A stretch of DNA of 64,000 nucleotides from assembly GCF_041415945.1 (NCBI RefSeq), contig NZ_JBGCUS010000001.1, forward strand, positions 806,001-870,000. The letters are read 5' to 3'. Below are positions 53,556 through 63,201 of this stretch, piece by piece. How positions within the stretch are numbered: the first letter of the stretch is position 1; the number at the start of each line of letters is the position of its first letter. The translations under genes were made by a program, and so were the position numbers. Source of the stretch: Ancylobacter sp. IITR112 (GTDB taxonomy: Bacteria; Pseudomonadota; Alphaproteobacteria; Rhizobiales; Xanthobacteraceae). Under the pieces are notes generated by a model. That model had not been told where the DNA came from, ran no database searches, and worked only from the letters and a program-made list of their open reading frames with translations.

Positions 53556-56500
53556 ATGAACCCGTTTACTTCGGCCTTTTCATGGCTCGGAAAGGGGGCG
53601 GCGCTTTCGCTCCTCGCGCTGTCTTTGACCGGGCCGGCCGTGGCGCAGGCGCCGAAGCCCGCGGCGTCGAAGCCGGCTGCCGCCACGCCGACGGCTGCTG
53701 CCCCGGCCAAGCCGGCCCCCGATGCGCTGCCGAAGACCTATGCGCCGCAGGAACTCGTCGAGGCCGCGCGCCGGCTGCAGGCGCTGCTGCAGCGCGAGCG
53801 CGGCCCGCTGCCCAAGCCCGCGGCCCAGTTGCGCAAGGATGCCGACGCCGCGCTCGCCGCCGGGGATGCGCGCACCGCCGCCGATCTCTATGGCAAGTTG
53901 GCGCAGGCGAACCCCGGCGACGCCGCGCTGTGGCAGCGCCTCTCGCGCATCAAGCCGAACGACGACGAGAGCGCCGACACCTTCCTGGAGCGGGCGCAGG
54001 CCGCCGCCTTCCTCGCCTATCGCGCCGCGACGACCAAGGCGCAGCAGGCGGACGCGCTATTCGCCATCGGCCATCTCTATGACCAGCGCTCGCTCTGGCG
54101 CCCGGCGCTCGACACGCTCGCCACCGGCCTCACCTATGTCGACGTGCCCGAGCAGCGCGCCTTCTACGACAAGCTGCGCGAGGAGCGCGGCTTCCGCATT
54201 CTCGACTACAGCGTCGATTCGGATGCCTCCAACCCGCGCATCTGCGTGCAGTTCTCCGAACCGCTGGTAAAGGGCGGCAAGGACTATTCCGCCTATGTGA
54301 CGCTGCGCGGGCCGCAGGGCCCGGTGGACAAGCCGGCGGTGACGGCGGAGGAGAGCCAGCTCTGCGTCGAGGGGCTGAAGCATGGCGAGAGCTATGACGT
54401 GACGCTGCGCGCCGGGCTGCCGTCCTCCATTGCCGCCGAGCCGCTCGCCGCCGCTTCCGAACTCACCATCTATGTGCGCGACCGCAAGCCGGGCGTGCGC
54501 TTCACCGGCCGCAATTATGTGCTGCCGCGCACCGGCCCGCGTGGCATTCCGGTCGTCTCGGTCAATACCTCGCGCGTGGCGGTCGATCTCTACCGCATCG
54601 GCGACCGCAGCCTGATCCCCACCGCCATTGACGGCGAGTTCCGCCGCGACCTCGGCGGCTATGACCTGCAGCAACTGAAGGACGGCAAGGCGGAACTCAT
54701 CTTCAAGGGCGAGCTGGAGACCGCTTCCCCGCTCAATGAGGATGTGACCACCTCCTTCCCCGTCGACGAGGCGGTGAAGACGCTGGCGCCCGGCGTCTAT
54801 GTGCTCGCCGCCCGTCCGGGTGGCGATGCCGCCGACCCGAATGACGAGTGGCAGTCGCGCGCGACGCAGTGGTTCGTTGTCTCCGATCTCGGCCTCACCG
54901 CCCTGTCCGGCAGCAATGGGCTAACCGTGCTGGTGCGCGCGCTCGGCACCGCGCAGCCGTTGGAAGGGGTGGAACTGCGCCTGCTCGCCAAATCCAACGA
55001 CGTGCTCGCCACCGCCCGGACCGATGCCAGCGGCAGCGCCGCCTTCGATGCCGGGCTGATGCGCGGCAAGGAGGGCTTCGCCCCGGCGGTGATCGTCGCC
55101 CAGGCCAAGGAGGGCGACTATGCTTTCCTCTCTCTCGCCGACCAGGCTTTCGACCTCACCGATCGCGGCGTCGGCGGGCGCGCGGCGCCGGAGCGCTTCG
55201 ATGCCTTCGTGACCACGGAGCGCGGCGTCTACCGTTCCGGCGAGCAGGTCCACGTCACCGCGCTGCTGCGCAGCCCGCAGGTGGCGGCGGCGACGGGCGT
55301 GCCGCTCACCGTGATCTTCAAGCGGCCGGACGGCGTGGAGGAACGCCGCGAACTGGTCGCCGACCAGGGCGCGGGCGGGCGCACCGTCACCTATGCGCTG
55401 ATGGGCGACGCCATGACCGGCACCTGGCGGGTCGAGGCCTATGTCGATCCGCGCGGCGCGCCGGTGGGGTCCACCACCTTCCTGCTTGAGGACTATGTGC
55501 CCGAGCGGCTGGCGCTCGACCTCTCCACCACCGCGACCGCGATCGCGCCGAACGCGCCGGTGACGGTGGCGGCGGATGGGCGCTGGCTGTTCGGCCCGCC
55601 GGCGGCCGGGCTCGATATCGACGCGGAGATCGAGGTGCGCGTCGCCGAGTCTCGCCCGGGCCTGCCGGGCTGGCGCTTCGGCCGCACTGACGACGGCTTC
55701 ACGCCCGTGCGCCAGCCGCTGGCCGACGCGCCGGTGACGGATGCGCAGGGCAAGGCGAGCCTTTCCGTGCTGCTGCCGACCCTGCCGGCCACGGCGCGGC
55801 CGCTGGAGGCGGAAATCTTCGTCGGGCTGAACGAGGGCGCCGGGCGGGCGGTGCGCCGCTCGCTGGTGCTGCCGGTGCAGCCCGCCGGCACCGGCATCGG
55901 CGTCAAGCCGCTGTTCGACAAGGCGGGGCCGGGCGAAAATGGCACGGCCGGCTTCGAGGTGCAGGGCTTCGACGCCGCCGGCCAGCCCGTGGCGCTGAAG
56001 GGCGCGCACTGGGCGCTCTACCGCATCGAAACCCGCTATCAATGGTACCGCCTCGGCGGCAACTGGGACTTCGAGCCGGTCGAATCGGTGGCCAAGGTCG
56101 CGGACGGCGCGGTCGAGCTGACCGCCGGCGCGCCGGCGCGTCTCAGCGTGCCCGTCGCCTGGGGCCGCTATCGGCTGGAAGTGACCGATGGCACGCTCGC
56201 TACCGCCATCTCCTTCGATGCCGGCTGGGGCGGCGGCGCCACCGCCGACGCACCGGACCGGCTGGAAGTGGGCCTCGACAAGGCGCAATACGCCGCCGGC
56301 GACACGCTGAAGGTGAACCTCACCAGCCGCTATGCCGGCTCGGCCACCGTGCTGATCGTCGGCGACGGCGTGCTGGCGGCGAAGACGCTTGACGTGAAGG
56401 CCGGCGACAACGCGGTCGACTTCAAGGTCGCCGCCGGCTGGGGGCCGGGCGCCTATGCGCTCGCCTTCCTGCACCGTCCGCTCGACGTGGCGGCTGGCCG

Positions 56501-58862
56501 CAATCCCGGCCGCGCCATCGGTCTCGCCTGGTTCGGCGTCGACCGCGCCGAGCGGGTGCTGGCGGTGAAGCTGGGCGCGCCCGCGCTCGCCCGGCCGGAG
56601 ACGACGCTGTCCGTGCCGGTCGAGGTGGCGGGCAATGGCCAGGGCGAAGCCTATGTGACGCTCGCTCTGGTCGATGTCGGCATTCTCAACCTCACCGGCT
56701 TCAAGGCGCCGGACCCGGATGGCTTCTATCTCGGCCAGCGGGCGCTGGGCACGCAGGTGCGCGACTTCTACGGCCAGCTCATCGACGGCATGCTCGGCAG
56801 CCGCGGGCGGCTGCGCGCCGGCGGCGATGCCATGGATATGGGCCTGCAGGCCGAGCCGCCGACGCAGCCGCCGCTCGCCCTGTTCTCCGGGCTGGTGAAG
56901 CTCGACGCACAGGGCCGGGGCACCATCGACTTCACCCTGCCGCCCTTCGACGGCACCGGCCGGCTGATGGCGGTGGCATGGTCCGGCGCGGCGGTCGGCC
57001 ATGCGCAGGGCGATGTGGTGATCCGCGACCCCGTGGTCATCACCGCCACCCTGCCGCGCTTCCTCGCCGCTGGCGACCGCTCGACGCTCAATCTCGCCCT
57101 CGACAATGTCGACGGCGAGGCGGGCGATTATGCGCTGGAGATCGTCACCGACGGTCCGCTGACGGTGGCCAGCGCGCCGAAGACGGTGCCGCTCGCCAAG
57201 GGGGCGCGCCAGTCCTTCGCCGTGCAGATGGACGGCGCCGGCATTGGCGAGGCGAGGGTCTCGGTGCGGCTGTCGGGTCCGGGCGGTCTGGCGATCACGC
57301 GCGACTATGCGCTCAATGTCCGCCCGGCCTATCCCGCCATCTCCCGCCGCAGTGTGGAAACGCTGGCGCCGGGGGCGGCGCTGACGCTCAGCGCCGATCT
57401 CGTGGCGGACCTCGTGCCGGGACGGGGTGGGGTCAGCGTTTCCGCCGGGCTCGACCCGGCCTTCGATGTGCCGGCGCTGATCGGCGCACTTGACCGCTAC
57501 CCCTTCGCCTGTTCCGAACAGCTCACAAGCCGGGCGCTGCCGCTGCTCTATCTCAGCGATTTCGGCCCGCCGCAGCGCTTCCGCCTGACCAAGGACCCGG
57601 CGGAGACGATCCGCAACGCCATCGCCCGGCTCATTGCCCGGCAGGGTTCGGACGGCTCCTTCGGCCTGTGGGATGCGGGCGGCAACGATCTGTGGCTCGA
57701 CGCCTATGTGAGTGACTTCCTCACCCGGGCGCGCGAGCGCGGCCACGCCGTGCCGGAACAGCCCTTCACCCTCGCTCTCGACCGGCTGCGCAATTCGCTG
57801 GCCTATGCCGGCGATGGCGCCACCGATGACGGCGCCGCCTATGCCATCTATGTGCTGGCGCGCAACGGGCGGGCGCCGCTGGGCGACCTGCGCTATGTCG
57901 CCGACGCCAAGCTCGACGCGGTGACCAGCGCCATGGCACGCGGCCAGCTCGCCGCGGCGCTCGCCATGCTCGGCGACAAGGGGCGGGCGGAGAAGGTGTT
58001 CAACGCGGCGCTGGAGATTCTCCCCGACGCCTCGGAGACCCTGACCACCGGCCGGCCGGATTTCGGCTCCATCCTGCGCGACGCCGCCGGCGTGGCGACG
58101 CTCGCCTCGGAAGCCGGCTTCACCGCCACCGCCCGCACCGCGCGCCAGCGCGTCGCCACTGCCTTTGTCGAGGCGGGTCCCACCTCGACCCAGGAAGACG
58201 CATGGCTGCTGCTCGCCGCCCGCGCGCTGCGCGAGGGCAAGGGCATCGCGCTCGACATCGACGGCCGGGCGCATACCGGCCTCTATGAGCGCAGCCTGAC
58301 GCCGCAGGAACTCGCCAAGCCGATCATCCTCACCAATCGCGGCATCGCCCCGCTGGATGTCGCGGTGTCCATCGACGGCCCGCCGGTGGCGCCGGAGCCG
58401 GCGGCGGCGGATGGCTTCACCCTGACGCGCAGCTATTACACGCTGGCCGGCGTCCCCGCCGATCCCGCCAAGGTGGCGCAGAACCAGCGCCTCGTCGTGG
58501 TGCTGGAGGCGACGGAAGAGGAGGCCGGGCCCAGCCATGTGCTCCTCGTCGACCATCTGCCCGCCGGCTTCGAGATCGACAATCCGGCGCTGGCGGTGGG
58601 CGCCGACACCGGGGCACTGGCCTGGCTGGGCGATACCTCGCAGCCCGACCATGCGGAGTTCCGCGACGCCTTCTTCGCCGCCGCCTTCGACCGCACCCAG
58701 GGCGGGGAGGAACCGGGCCTACTGCGCGTGGCCTATATCGTGCGCGCGGTCTCGCCTGGCCGCTACGCCCATCCCCCGGCCATCGTCGAGGACATGTACC
58801 GCCCCGGCCGCTTCGCCCGCACCAGCGCCGGCCAGACCGAGGTGACGGGGCCGGCGCGATGA
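53556..58862 (+). CDS. Bacterial alpha-2-macroglobulin family protein
   Basis: 1768 residues. Signal peptide ALSLLALSLTGPAVAQA without a lipobox Cys, so the protein may be periplasmic rather than lipidated. An Ala/Pro-rich stretch and helical region (50-200) precede the MG domains. The bait/MG part has EDYVPERLALDLSTTATAI and YRSGEQVHVTALLRSP. The thioester motif is PFACSEQLTSR with Cys1319 (CxEQ), so the trap is likely active; LASEAGFTATARTARQRVA follows in the thioester domain. It traps foreign proteases in the periplasm. PBP1C follows 36 bases on, a known pairing. Confidence 0.96.
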   Translation: MNPFTSAFSWLGKGAALSLLALSLTGPAVAQAPKPAASKPAAATPTAAAPAKPAPDALPKTYAPQELVEAARRLQALLQRERGPLPKPAAQLRKDADAALAAGDARTAADLYGKLAQANPGDAALWQRLSRIKPNDDESADTFLERAQAAAFLAYRAATTKAQQADALFAIGHLYDQRSLWRPALDTLATGLTYVDVPEQRAFYDKLREERGFRILDYSVDSDASNPRICVQFSEPLVKGGKDYSAYVTLRGPQGPVDKPAVTAEESQLCVEGLKHGESYDVTLRAGLPSSIAAEPLAAASELTIYVRDRKPGVRFTGRNYVLPRTGPRGIPVVSVNTSRVAVDLYRIGDRSLIPTAIDGEFRRDLGGYDLQQLKDGKAELIFKGELETASPLNEDVTTSFPVDEAVKTLAPGVYVLAARPGGDAADPNDEWQSRATQWFVVSDLGLTALSGSNGLTVLVRALGTAQPLEGVELRLLAKSNDVLATARTDASGSAAFDAGLMRGKEGFAPAVIVAQAKEGDYAFLSLADQAFDLTDRGVGGRAAPERFDAFVTTERGVYRSGEQVHVTALLRSPQVAAATGVPLTVIFKRPDGVEERRELVADQGAGGRTVTYALMGDAMTGTWRVEAYVDPRGAPVGSTTFLLEDYVPERLALDLSTTATAIAPNAPVTVAADGRWLFGPPAAGLDIDAEIEVRVAESRPGLPGWRFGRTDDGFTPVRQPLADAPVTDAQGKASLSVLLPTLPATARPLEAEIFVGLNEGAGRAVRRSLVLPVQPAGTGIGVKPLFDKAGPGENGTAGFEVQGFDAAGQPVALKGAHWALYRIETRYQWYRLGGNWDFEPVESVAKVADGAVELTAGAPARLSVPVAWGRYRLEVTDGTLATAISFDAGWGGGATADAPDRLEVGLDKAQYAAGDTLKVNLTSRYAGSATVLIVGDGVLAAKTLDVKAGDNAVDFKVAAGWGPGAYALAFLHRPLDVAAGRNPGRAIGLAWFGVDRAERVLAVKLGAPALARPETTLSVPVEVAGNGQGEAYVTLALVDVGILNLTGFKAPDPDGFYLGQRALGTQVRDFYGQLIDGMLGSRGRLRAGGDAMDMGLQAEPPTQPPLALFSGLVKLDAQGRGTIDFTLPPFDGTGRLMAVAWSGAAVGHAQGDVVIRDPVVITATLPRFLAAGDRSTLNLALDNVDGEAGDYALEIVTDGPLTVASAPKTVPLAKGARQSFAVQMDGAGIGEARVSVRLSGPGGLAITRDYALNVRPAYPAISRRSVETLAPGAALTLSADLVADLVPGRGGVSVSAGLDPAFDVPALIGALDRYPFACSEQLTSRALPLLYLSDFGPPQRFRLTKDPAETIRNAIARLIARQGSDGSFGLWDAGGNDLWLDAYVSDFLTRARERGHAVPEQPFTLALDRLRNSLAYAGDGATDDGAAYAIYVLARNGRAPLGDLRYVADAKLDAVTSAMARGQLAAALAMLGDKGRAEKVFNAALEILPDASETLTTGRPDFGSILRDAAGVATLASEAGFTATARTARQRVATAFVEAGPTSTQEDAWLLLAARALREGKGIALDIDGRAHTGLYERSLTPQELAKPIILTNRGIAPLDVAVSIDGPPVAPEPAAADGFTLTRSYYTLAGVPADPAKVAQNQRLVVVLEATEEEAGPSHVLLVDHLPAGFEIDNPALAVGADTGALAWLGDTSQPDHAEFRDAFFAAAFDRTQGGEEPGLLRVAYIVRAVSPGRYAHPPAIVEDMYRPGRFARTSAGQTEVTGPAR

Positions 58863-58898
58863 GAGGACGGGGGAGTCGCGCGCGGTGAGGCCAGCCCG

Positions 58899-61022
58899 AT
58901 GAGACCGGTTCTGCAACGCGCCGGCGCCCTCGCGCTGCTCGGCGCAATGCTGCTGGGCGGGGGCTCGTATGCCTGGCTTGCCGGCGTGCGGGCGAGCGCG
59001 CCGCCGCCGCCCCTTCTCGCGCTCTCGGTGGAGGTGCGCGACCGCGAGGGCCGTCTGCTGCGTCCCTTCGCCTTGCCGGACGGGCGCTGGCGGCTGCCGG
59101 CGCAGACGCGCGACATCGACCGGCGCTTCCGCGACATGCTGATCGCCTATGAGGACAAGCGCTTCTTCGAGCATGGCGGGGTCGATCCGCTCGCTTTGCT
59201 GCGGGCGGCCGGGCAGATGCTGCGGCATGGGCGTATCGTCTCCGGCGGCTCCACCCTCACCATGCAGGTGGCGCGCTTGCTGGAACCGCGCGAGGGCCGC
59301 GGGCTCAAAGCCAAGCTCGGCGCCAAGCTCGCCGAGATGCGCCGCGCCATCCAGCTTGAAGCGCGGCTGAGCAAGGACGAGATCCTCGCGCTCTACCTCA
59401 CCCTCGCGCCTTATGGCGGCAATATCGAGGGCGTGCGGGCGGCGAGCCTCGCCTGGTTCGGCAAGGAGCCGCGCCGGCTCTCTCTCGCCGAGGCGGCGCT
59501 GCTGGTGGCGCTGCCGCAGGCGCCGGAATCGCGCCGACCCGACCGTTTCCCGGAGCGGGCGGCGCGGGCGCGGGAAAAGGTGCTGACCCGACTGGGCGAA
59601 GCGGGGCTGTTCGGCCCGGCGGAAGTGGAGTACGCCCTGCGCGCCGCCGCTCCGGGCGGCCGGCTCGATCTGCCCAAGCTCGCTCCGCACGCGGCGGAGG
59701 AGGCGCGGCGCCAGCAGCCGGCCTTGCAGCGGCACGATCTCGCCATCGACGGCTCCGCGCAGGCGCGGCTGGAGGAACTGGCCGCGGAGCGGGTGCGCGA
59801 GCTCGGCACCGGCGTGTCGCTAGCGCTGGTCATGGTCGACAATGCCAGCGGCGAGGTGCTGGCCCGGGTGAGCGGCGCCGACCCGCTGGACGCCACCCGC
59901 GCCGGGGCGGTGGACCTGACGCGCGCCATACGTTCGCCCGGCTCGACGCTGAAGCCGTTTATCTACGGCCTCGCCTTCGAGGACGGCATCGCCCATCCCG
60001 AGACGCTGATCGAGGACCGGCCGGCGCGCTTCGGCGCCTATCGCCCGCGCAATTTCGACCGCGACTATCAGGGCACGGTCTCGGTGCGGCAGGCGCTGCA
60101 ATTGTCGCTCAATGTGCCGGCGGTGGTGCTGCTGCAGGCGGTGGGGCCGCAGCGCCTCGCCAGCCGGCTCGGCCAGTCCGGTTTCGCGCTGAAGCTGCCA
60201 CCCGGCGAAGTGCCGGGGCTGGCGGTGGGGCTGGGGGGTGTCGGCATGAGCCTCGACGCGCTGGCCGGCCTTTATGCCGGCATCGCCAATGGCGGGCGGG
60301 CGCAGGCGCTGCGCGAGCGGCTGGACGGCGCCGCCTCCGGTCCCGACGGGACGCGCGAACTGATGAGCCCGGTGGCGGCGGCCTATCTCGCGCAGTCGCT
60401 CGCCGGCACGCCGGCGCCGCGCAATGAGCGCGCGGGGCGCATCGCTTTCAAGACCGGCACGTCCTTCGGTTATCGCGACGCCTGGGCGGTGGGGTTCGAC
60501 GGGCGGCGGACCATCGCCGTGTGGGTGGGGCGGCCGGACGGCCAGCCGGTGCCGGGCATGATCGGGCGCGAGGCGGCGGCGCCGATCCTGTTCGAGGCCT
60601 TCGCCCGGCTGGTGACGCGGCCGGCGCCCTTCGCACCGGCGCCGCGCGAGGCGATTGAGGCGAAGAACGCGCAATTGCCGCCGCCGCTCCGGTTTTTCGG
60701 GCGGGCGTCGGGGCAGGGGGGCTCGGAGGGAGGGCCTAGAATCGCGTTTCCGCCCGATGGCGCCAGCCTGGAGAGGGAGGGCGACGAGCCGCTGGTTCTG
60801 AAGGTGAGCGGCGGGACCGGAAAGCTGACGGTTTTCGTCGACGGCGTGCCCGGCGGCCAGCCCGCCGGGGCCGCCACATGGTTCTGGCGGCCGGCGGGCG
60901 CGGGCTTCGTGCGTCTGACCGTCATGGACGCTGCGGGATCATCCGACAGCGTCACCTTGCGTATTCGCGGAGCGGCCGATGAGGAAGGGGCCGCTCAGAA
61001 GGGACGTCTCAACGGCCGTTGA
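58899..61022 (+). CDS. pbpC: Penicillin-binding protein 1C
   Basis: 707 residues. One N-terminal membrane helix (ALLGAMLLGGGSYAWL). The glycosyltransferase domain has AYEDKRFFEHGGVDPLALL, GGSTLTMQVARL and a KAKLGAKLAEM segment. The transpeptidase domain has SPGSTLKPFIYG (Ser349 as SxxK), SLNVP and KTGTSFGYRDAW (KTG). A C-terminal BiPBP_C domain (residues about 610-700) is present. Repairs peptidoglycan next to the alpha-2-macroglobulin, which protects against proteases when the wall is breached. Confidence 0.96.
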   Translation: MRPVLQRAGALALLGAMLLGGGSYAWLAGVRASAPPPPLLALSVEVRDREGRLLRPFALPDGRWRLPAQTRDIDRRFRDMLIAYEDKRFFEHGGVDPLALLRAAGQMLRHGRIVSGGSTLTMQVARLLEPREGRGLKAKLGAKLAEMRRAIQLEARLSKDEILALYLTLAPYGGNIEGVRAASLAWFGKEPRRLSLAEAALLVALPQAPESRRPDRFPERAARAREKVLTRLGEAGLFGPAEVEYALRAAAPGGRLDLPKLAPHAAEEARRQQPALQRHDLAIDGSAQARLEELAAERVRELGTGVSLALVMVDNASGEVLARVSGADPLDATRAGAVDLTRAIRSPGSTLKPFIYGLAFEDGIAHPETLIEDRPARFGAYRPRNFDRDYQGTVSVRQALQLSLNVPAVVLLQAVGPQRLASRLGQSGFALKLPPGEVPGLAVGLGGVGMSLDALAGLYAGIANGGRAQALRERLDGAASGPDGTRELMSPVAAAYLAQSLAGTPAPRNERAGRIAFKTGTSFGYRDAWAVGFDGRRTIAVWVGRPDGQPVPGMIGREAAAPILFEAFARLVTRPAPFAPAPREAIEAKNAQLPPPLRFFGRASGQGGSEGGPRIAFPPDGASLEREGDEPLVLKVSGGTGKLTVFVDGVPGGQPAGAATWFWRPAGAGFVRLTVMDAAGSSDSVTLRIRGAADEEGAAQKGRLNGR

Positions 61023-61212
61023 CGGCGGCGCGGGCGATGTCCTGGCGGGTCAGGCCACGCTTGGCGAGAGCGGCGTCGGACAGGCGCGACAGGGCCTCAT
61101 AGCGCTGGGCGATGCGGCGACCTTCGCCGAGAGCTTCGAAGAAGCTGGTGACGCCTTCGACGAAGCGCGAGAAGAAATCGGACGAGGTGTGGTTCAGGGT
61201 GGTGGTGGTCAT
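61009..61212 (-). CDS. DUF1127 domain-containing small protein
   Basis: 67 residues. Basic C-terminal YEALSRLSDAALAKRGLTR is the DUF1127 motif; the N-terminus is hydrophobic-aromatic (FFSRFVEGVTSFFEAL). These small Arg-rich proteins bind RNA or affect phosphate and stress metabolism in Alphaproteobacteria. AGGAG seven bases before ATG. The last 14 bases overlap the pbpC end on the other strand. A TATATT -10 box lies at 61241-61246. Confidence 0.93.
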   Translation of the reverse strand: MTTTTLNHTSSDFFSRFVEGVTSFFEALGEGRRIAQRYEALSRLSDAALAKRGLTRQDIARAAVNGR

Positions 61213-61894
61213 CTCTGGCTCCTGTATTCTGTATGCCAGGAATATAGACGCTCTACCGCAACGCAAAAGACGAAATGCTGCATGGCAGCACTGAGGGGCG
61301 CGCATGCCTGGTCGGGGCGGTGGAACGGGCCCTGCGTGGAGGTCTGGCTAAGGTTTCAACCAAAATGGCCGAGAGGCCGAGGAAAGCCAGCCGCTGATTG
61401 CCGTCCGGTCCTCTTTTTTGCTGGGCGAGCCATGCGCGAAGGGGGCGGCGGTGCCGCCGCCTCACACACACCGATGGCACGGCGCGTTCCCGTCGGCACT
61501 CCTCGAACCGGCGCGGCGGTGCGGGCCCGGCGCGCCGCAGCGGCGGCGCGAATCGCTGCGGCTCCGGGCGCCTGCCTGGCGATAGCGGGCAGCGTCCGCT
61601 CCGAGCACGGATTTTCGCGGGCGTTGCGGCGGCGAACCGCCGTCACCGCTGCCGCCGCATCGGGCCTGCACCAGCCAGCGCCCGCCCTGCGCAGGCCTGG
61701 CGCGCCTGGCAGGGCGTCCCGTCGCGTCGCGCCGGCGGCGTCCCGGCGCGACGGGCGCGGTGGAAACTTCCGCGGGAGGGGGTAGACCGCGCCGGCGGGA
61801 GCGTCTATAGAGCGCGCCACTGCCGCTGCCCCCGCGCCCCGACACACGCTGTCGCCGCGGAAGGCCCCGGAAAGCGCCGCCTGCGGCGACCCGG
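61213..61894. other. Non-coding stretch between DUF1127 and tRNA-Gln
   Basis: About 680 bases. The first 90 hold the DUF1127 promoter and a 6-bp hairpin near 61276. The rest is very GC-rich; open frames exist on both strands but are Arg/Ala/Gly-rich, without Shine-Dalgarno or recognisable domains. I see no gene in it. Confidence 0.55.
61241..61246 (-). promoter_or_regulatory. Likely -10 box of the DUF1127 gene
   Basis: TATATT on the minus strand, 28 bases before the ATG at 61212. The -35 partner is poorly conserved (TTTTGC with a 16-base spacer), so this is a partial match. Confidence 0.45.
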
Positions 61895-61968
61895 TGGGGG
61901 ATAGTTTAACGGTAGAACTGCGGACTCTGACTCCGTTAGTCCAGGTTCGAATCCTGGTCCCCCAGCCA
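61895..61968 (+). tRNA. tRNA-Gln (CTG anticodon)
   Basis: Acceptor TGGGGGA (61895-61901) pairs with TCCCCCA (61958-61964). The anticodon loop CTCTGAC between GCGGA and TCCGT gives CTG, reading CAG. T-arm GGTTCGAATCC is standard, discriminator G at 61965 and encoded CCA at 61966-61968. Confidence 0.97.
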
Positions 61969-62127
61969 CCACTTCTCCCATGACATCCGCCGCCCTGATG
62001 GGCATGGGCGCCGGCTCCCGCCGGGCGCGCCCGTGCCGCGCGCCAGCCGCGGCGCCTGTCCGGCCGATCGGCTGCCGGCACGCCCGCCCCCGGCGGCCCC
62101 TCGCGCCACCCCTTGGCGTCGCCCGGC

Positions 62128-62775
62128 TCAGCCGCCGGTGCCGTCGCTGTCGTCGGGATGCTCCGATTTGGGCGGGCGGCGCGGAAAGATGCGGTAGACC
62201 GTCGCCGGGGAGACGCCGAGCGCGCGCGCGACATCCGGCACCGGGCTGCCGCTCGCCAGCAGGCGATGCGCCTTGGCGATGTCCTTGTTCGACAGCGATT
62301 GCGGGCGTCCCCGCCGCCGCGGCCCGCCATTCGCCGTCGTCGGCATTGAAGGCGGCTCGCTGAGTTGGGCGAGCGCGCGGCAGGCGAAGGCGAGCGCTTC
62401 CCCGGACGGGATCATCATGTCCATCGGCATCTGGCCCAACTGGATCGTTACACCCCTTTTGCTGAGGGACGCGACGATGCGCACCACCGATTCGACATCC
62501 GCGCCGAGATGATTGAGCGCCGGAACCGCGAGCACATCGCCAATGCGGACAAAATCCAGCGCCGCCCGCAGCCCGGGCCGGTCGATGCGGCGATCATCAT
62601 CAATATCGCTGAAGACCTGTTCGCAGCCGAGCGCCCTTAGCGCGACGGCCTCCGGCGCGTCCGGATCCCCGCTGCCGGCGGGCAGCGCGTCGCGGCCGGA
62701 ATGGAACATGGAGTCGGGTGCCGGGCGGGTGTTTCCCCCGCCTTCGGATTCTACGAGACAATAACCGACAAGCAT
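62128..62775 (-). CDS. Degenerate serine-recombinase (resolvase) with intact HTH
   Basis: 215 residues from ATG at 62775 with GGGGA four bases upstream. The fold is recognised from ALRALGCEQVFSDI, DRPGLRAALDFVRIGDVLAV and the C-terminal HTH (RRRGRPQSLSNKDIAKAHRL, SPVPDVARALGVSPATVYRIF), all resolvase-like. The active site is lost: YARVS is replaced by YCLVES (Arg and Ser gone), and DRLxRS by NHLGADVES. The last catalytic helix is shortened. It could only act as a DNA-binding protein. It lies after tRNA-Gln, a common integration point. Confidence 0.78.
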   Translation of the reverse strand: MLVGYCLVESEGGGNTRPAPDSMFHSGRDALPAGSGDPDAPEAVALRALGCEQVFSDIDDDRRIDRPGLRAALDFVRIGDVLAVPALNHLGADVESVVRIVASLSKRGVTIQLGQMPMDMMIPSGEALAFACRALAQLSEPPSMPTTANGGPRRRGRPQSLSNKDIAKAHRLLASGSPVPDVARALGVSPATVYRIFPRRPPKSEHPDDSDGTGG

Positions 62776-63201
62776 AATTCCCCGCAGGCCGGGCGTTCTC
62801 AAACACGAGAACCCTCGCTCGGAACCACTCCGATCGAGCCGCTGGCCTCCCCTGATGCGTAGCAAAAATAGCACGGTCGCCAAGAACCGCTATGCCGACG
62901 TGTGGTTGTCAGCGAATGCAATCATTTAGCGTGATTTTTGAGAGCGGCGGACCCCACCCTGGTGTGGTTACGAAATGGTTGAAATTCCATCCATTTTGGA
63001 AAGGAAAAAGAGCGGCATCATCCGGAATGGAGATTTCTTACCTCAAATTACGCAAACCTTTATGAAATAAGGGTCGGTTGCAGTCCCTCCGATTCTTGAA
63101 CTAGTTTGCCTCCGAATCGTGGCGTGCCGGCCATGCGGGTACCGGCGCCGTCGCGGATCGGGCGGGATCACCGCCTGCAAATTGGGGAATCGGGGGAATT
63201 C
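62776..63201. other. AT-richer leader region
   Basis: 426 bases without a gene, clearly lower in GC than its surroundings (from about 62880). Contains TTGAAATTCC and AAATGG…CCATTT short inverted elements near 62980 and A/T-rich tracts near 63050. Probably the promoter region of the right-edge gene; I cannot fix the boxes. No insertion sequence ends are visible. Confidence 0.5.

Noticed and set aside
54921..58652. Very long open frame antisense to the alpha-2-macroglobulin gene
   Set aside because: It mirrors codon bias of the sense gene, is rich in Arg/Gly/His, and has no domain or ribosome site.
61356..62330. Minus-strand frame covering the tRNA-Gln region
   Set aside because: It overlaps a tRNA and part of the recombinase gene, and shows no recognisable protein.
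62884..63201. Insertion sequence or prophage edge in the AT-richer region
   Set aside because: No terminal inverted repeats, transposase or phage genes are visible; only GC content differs.
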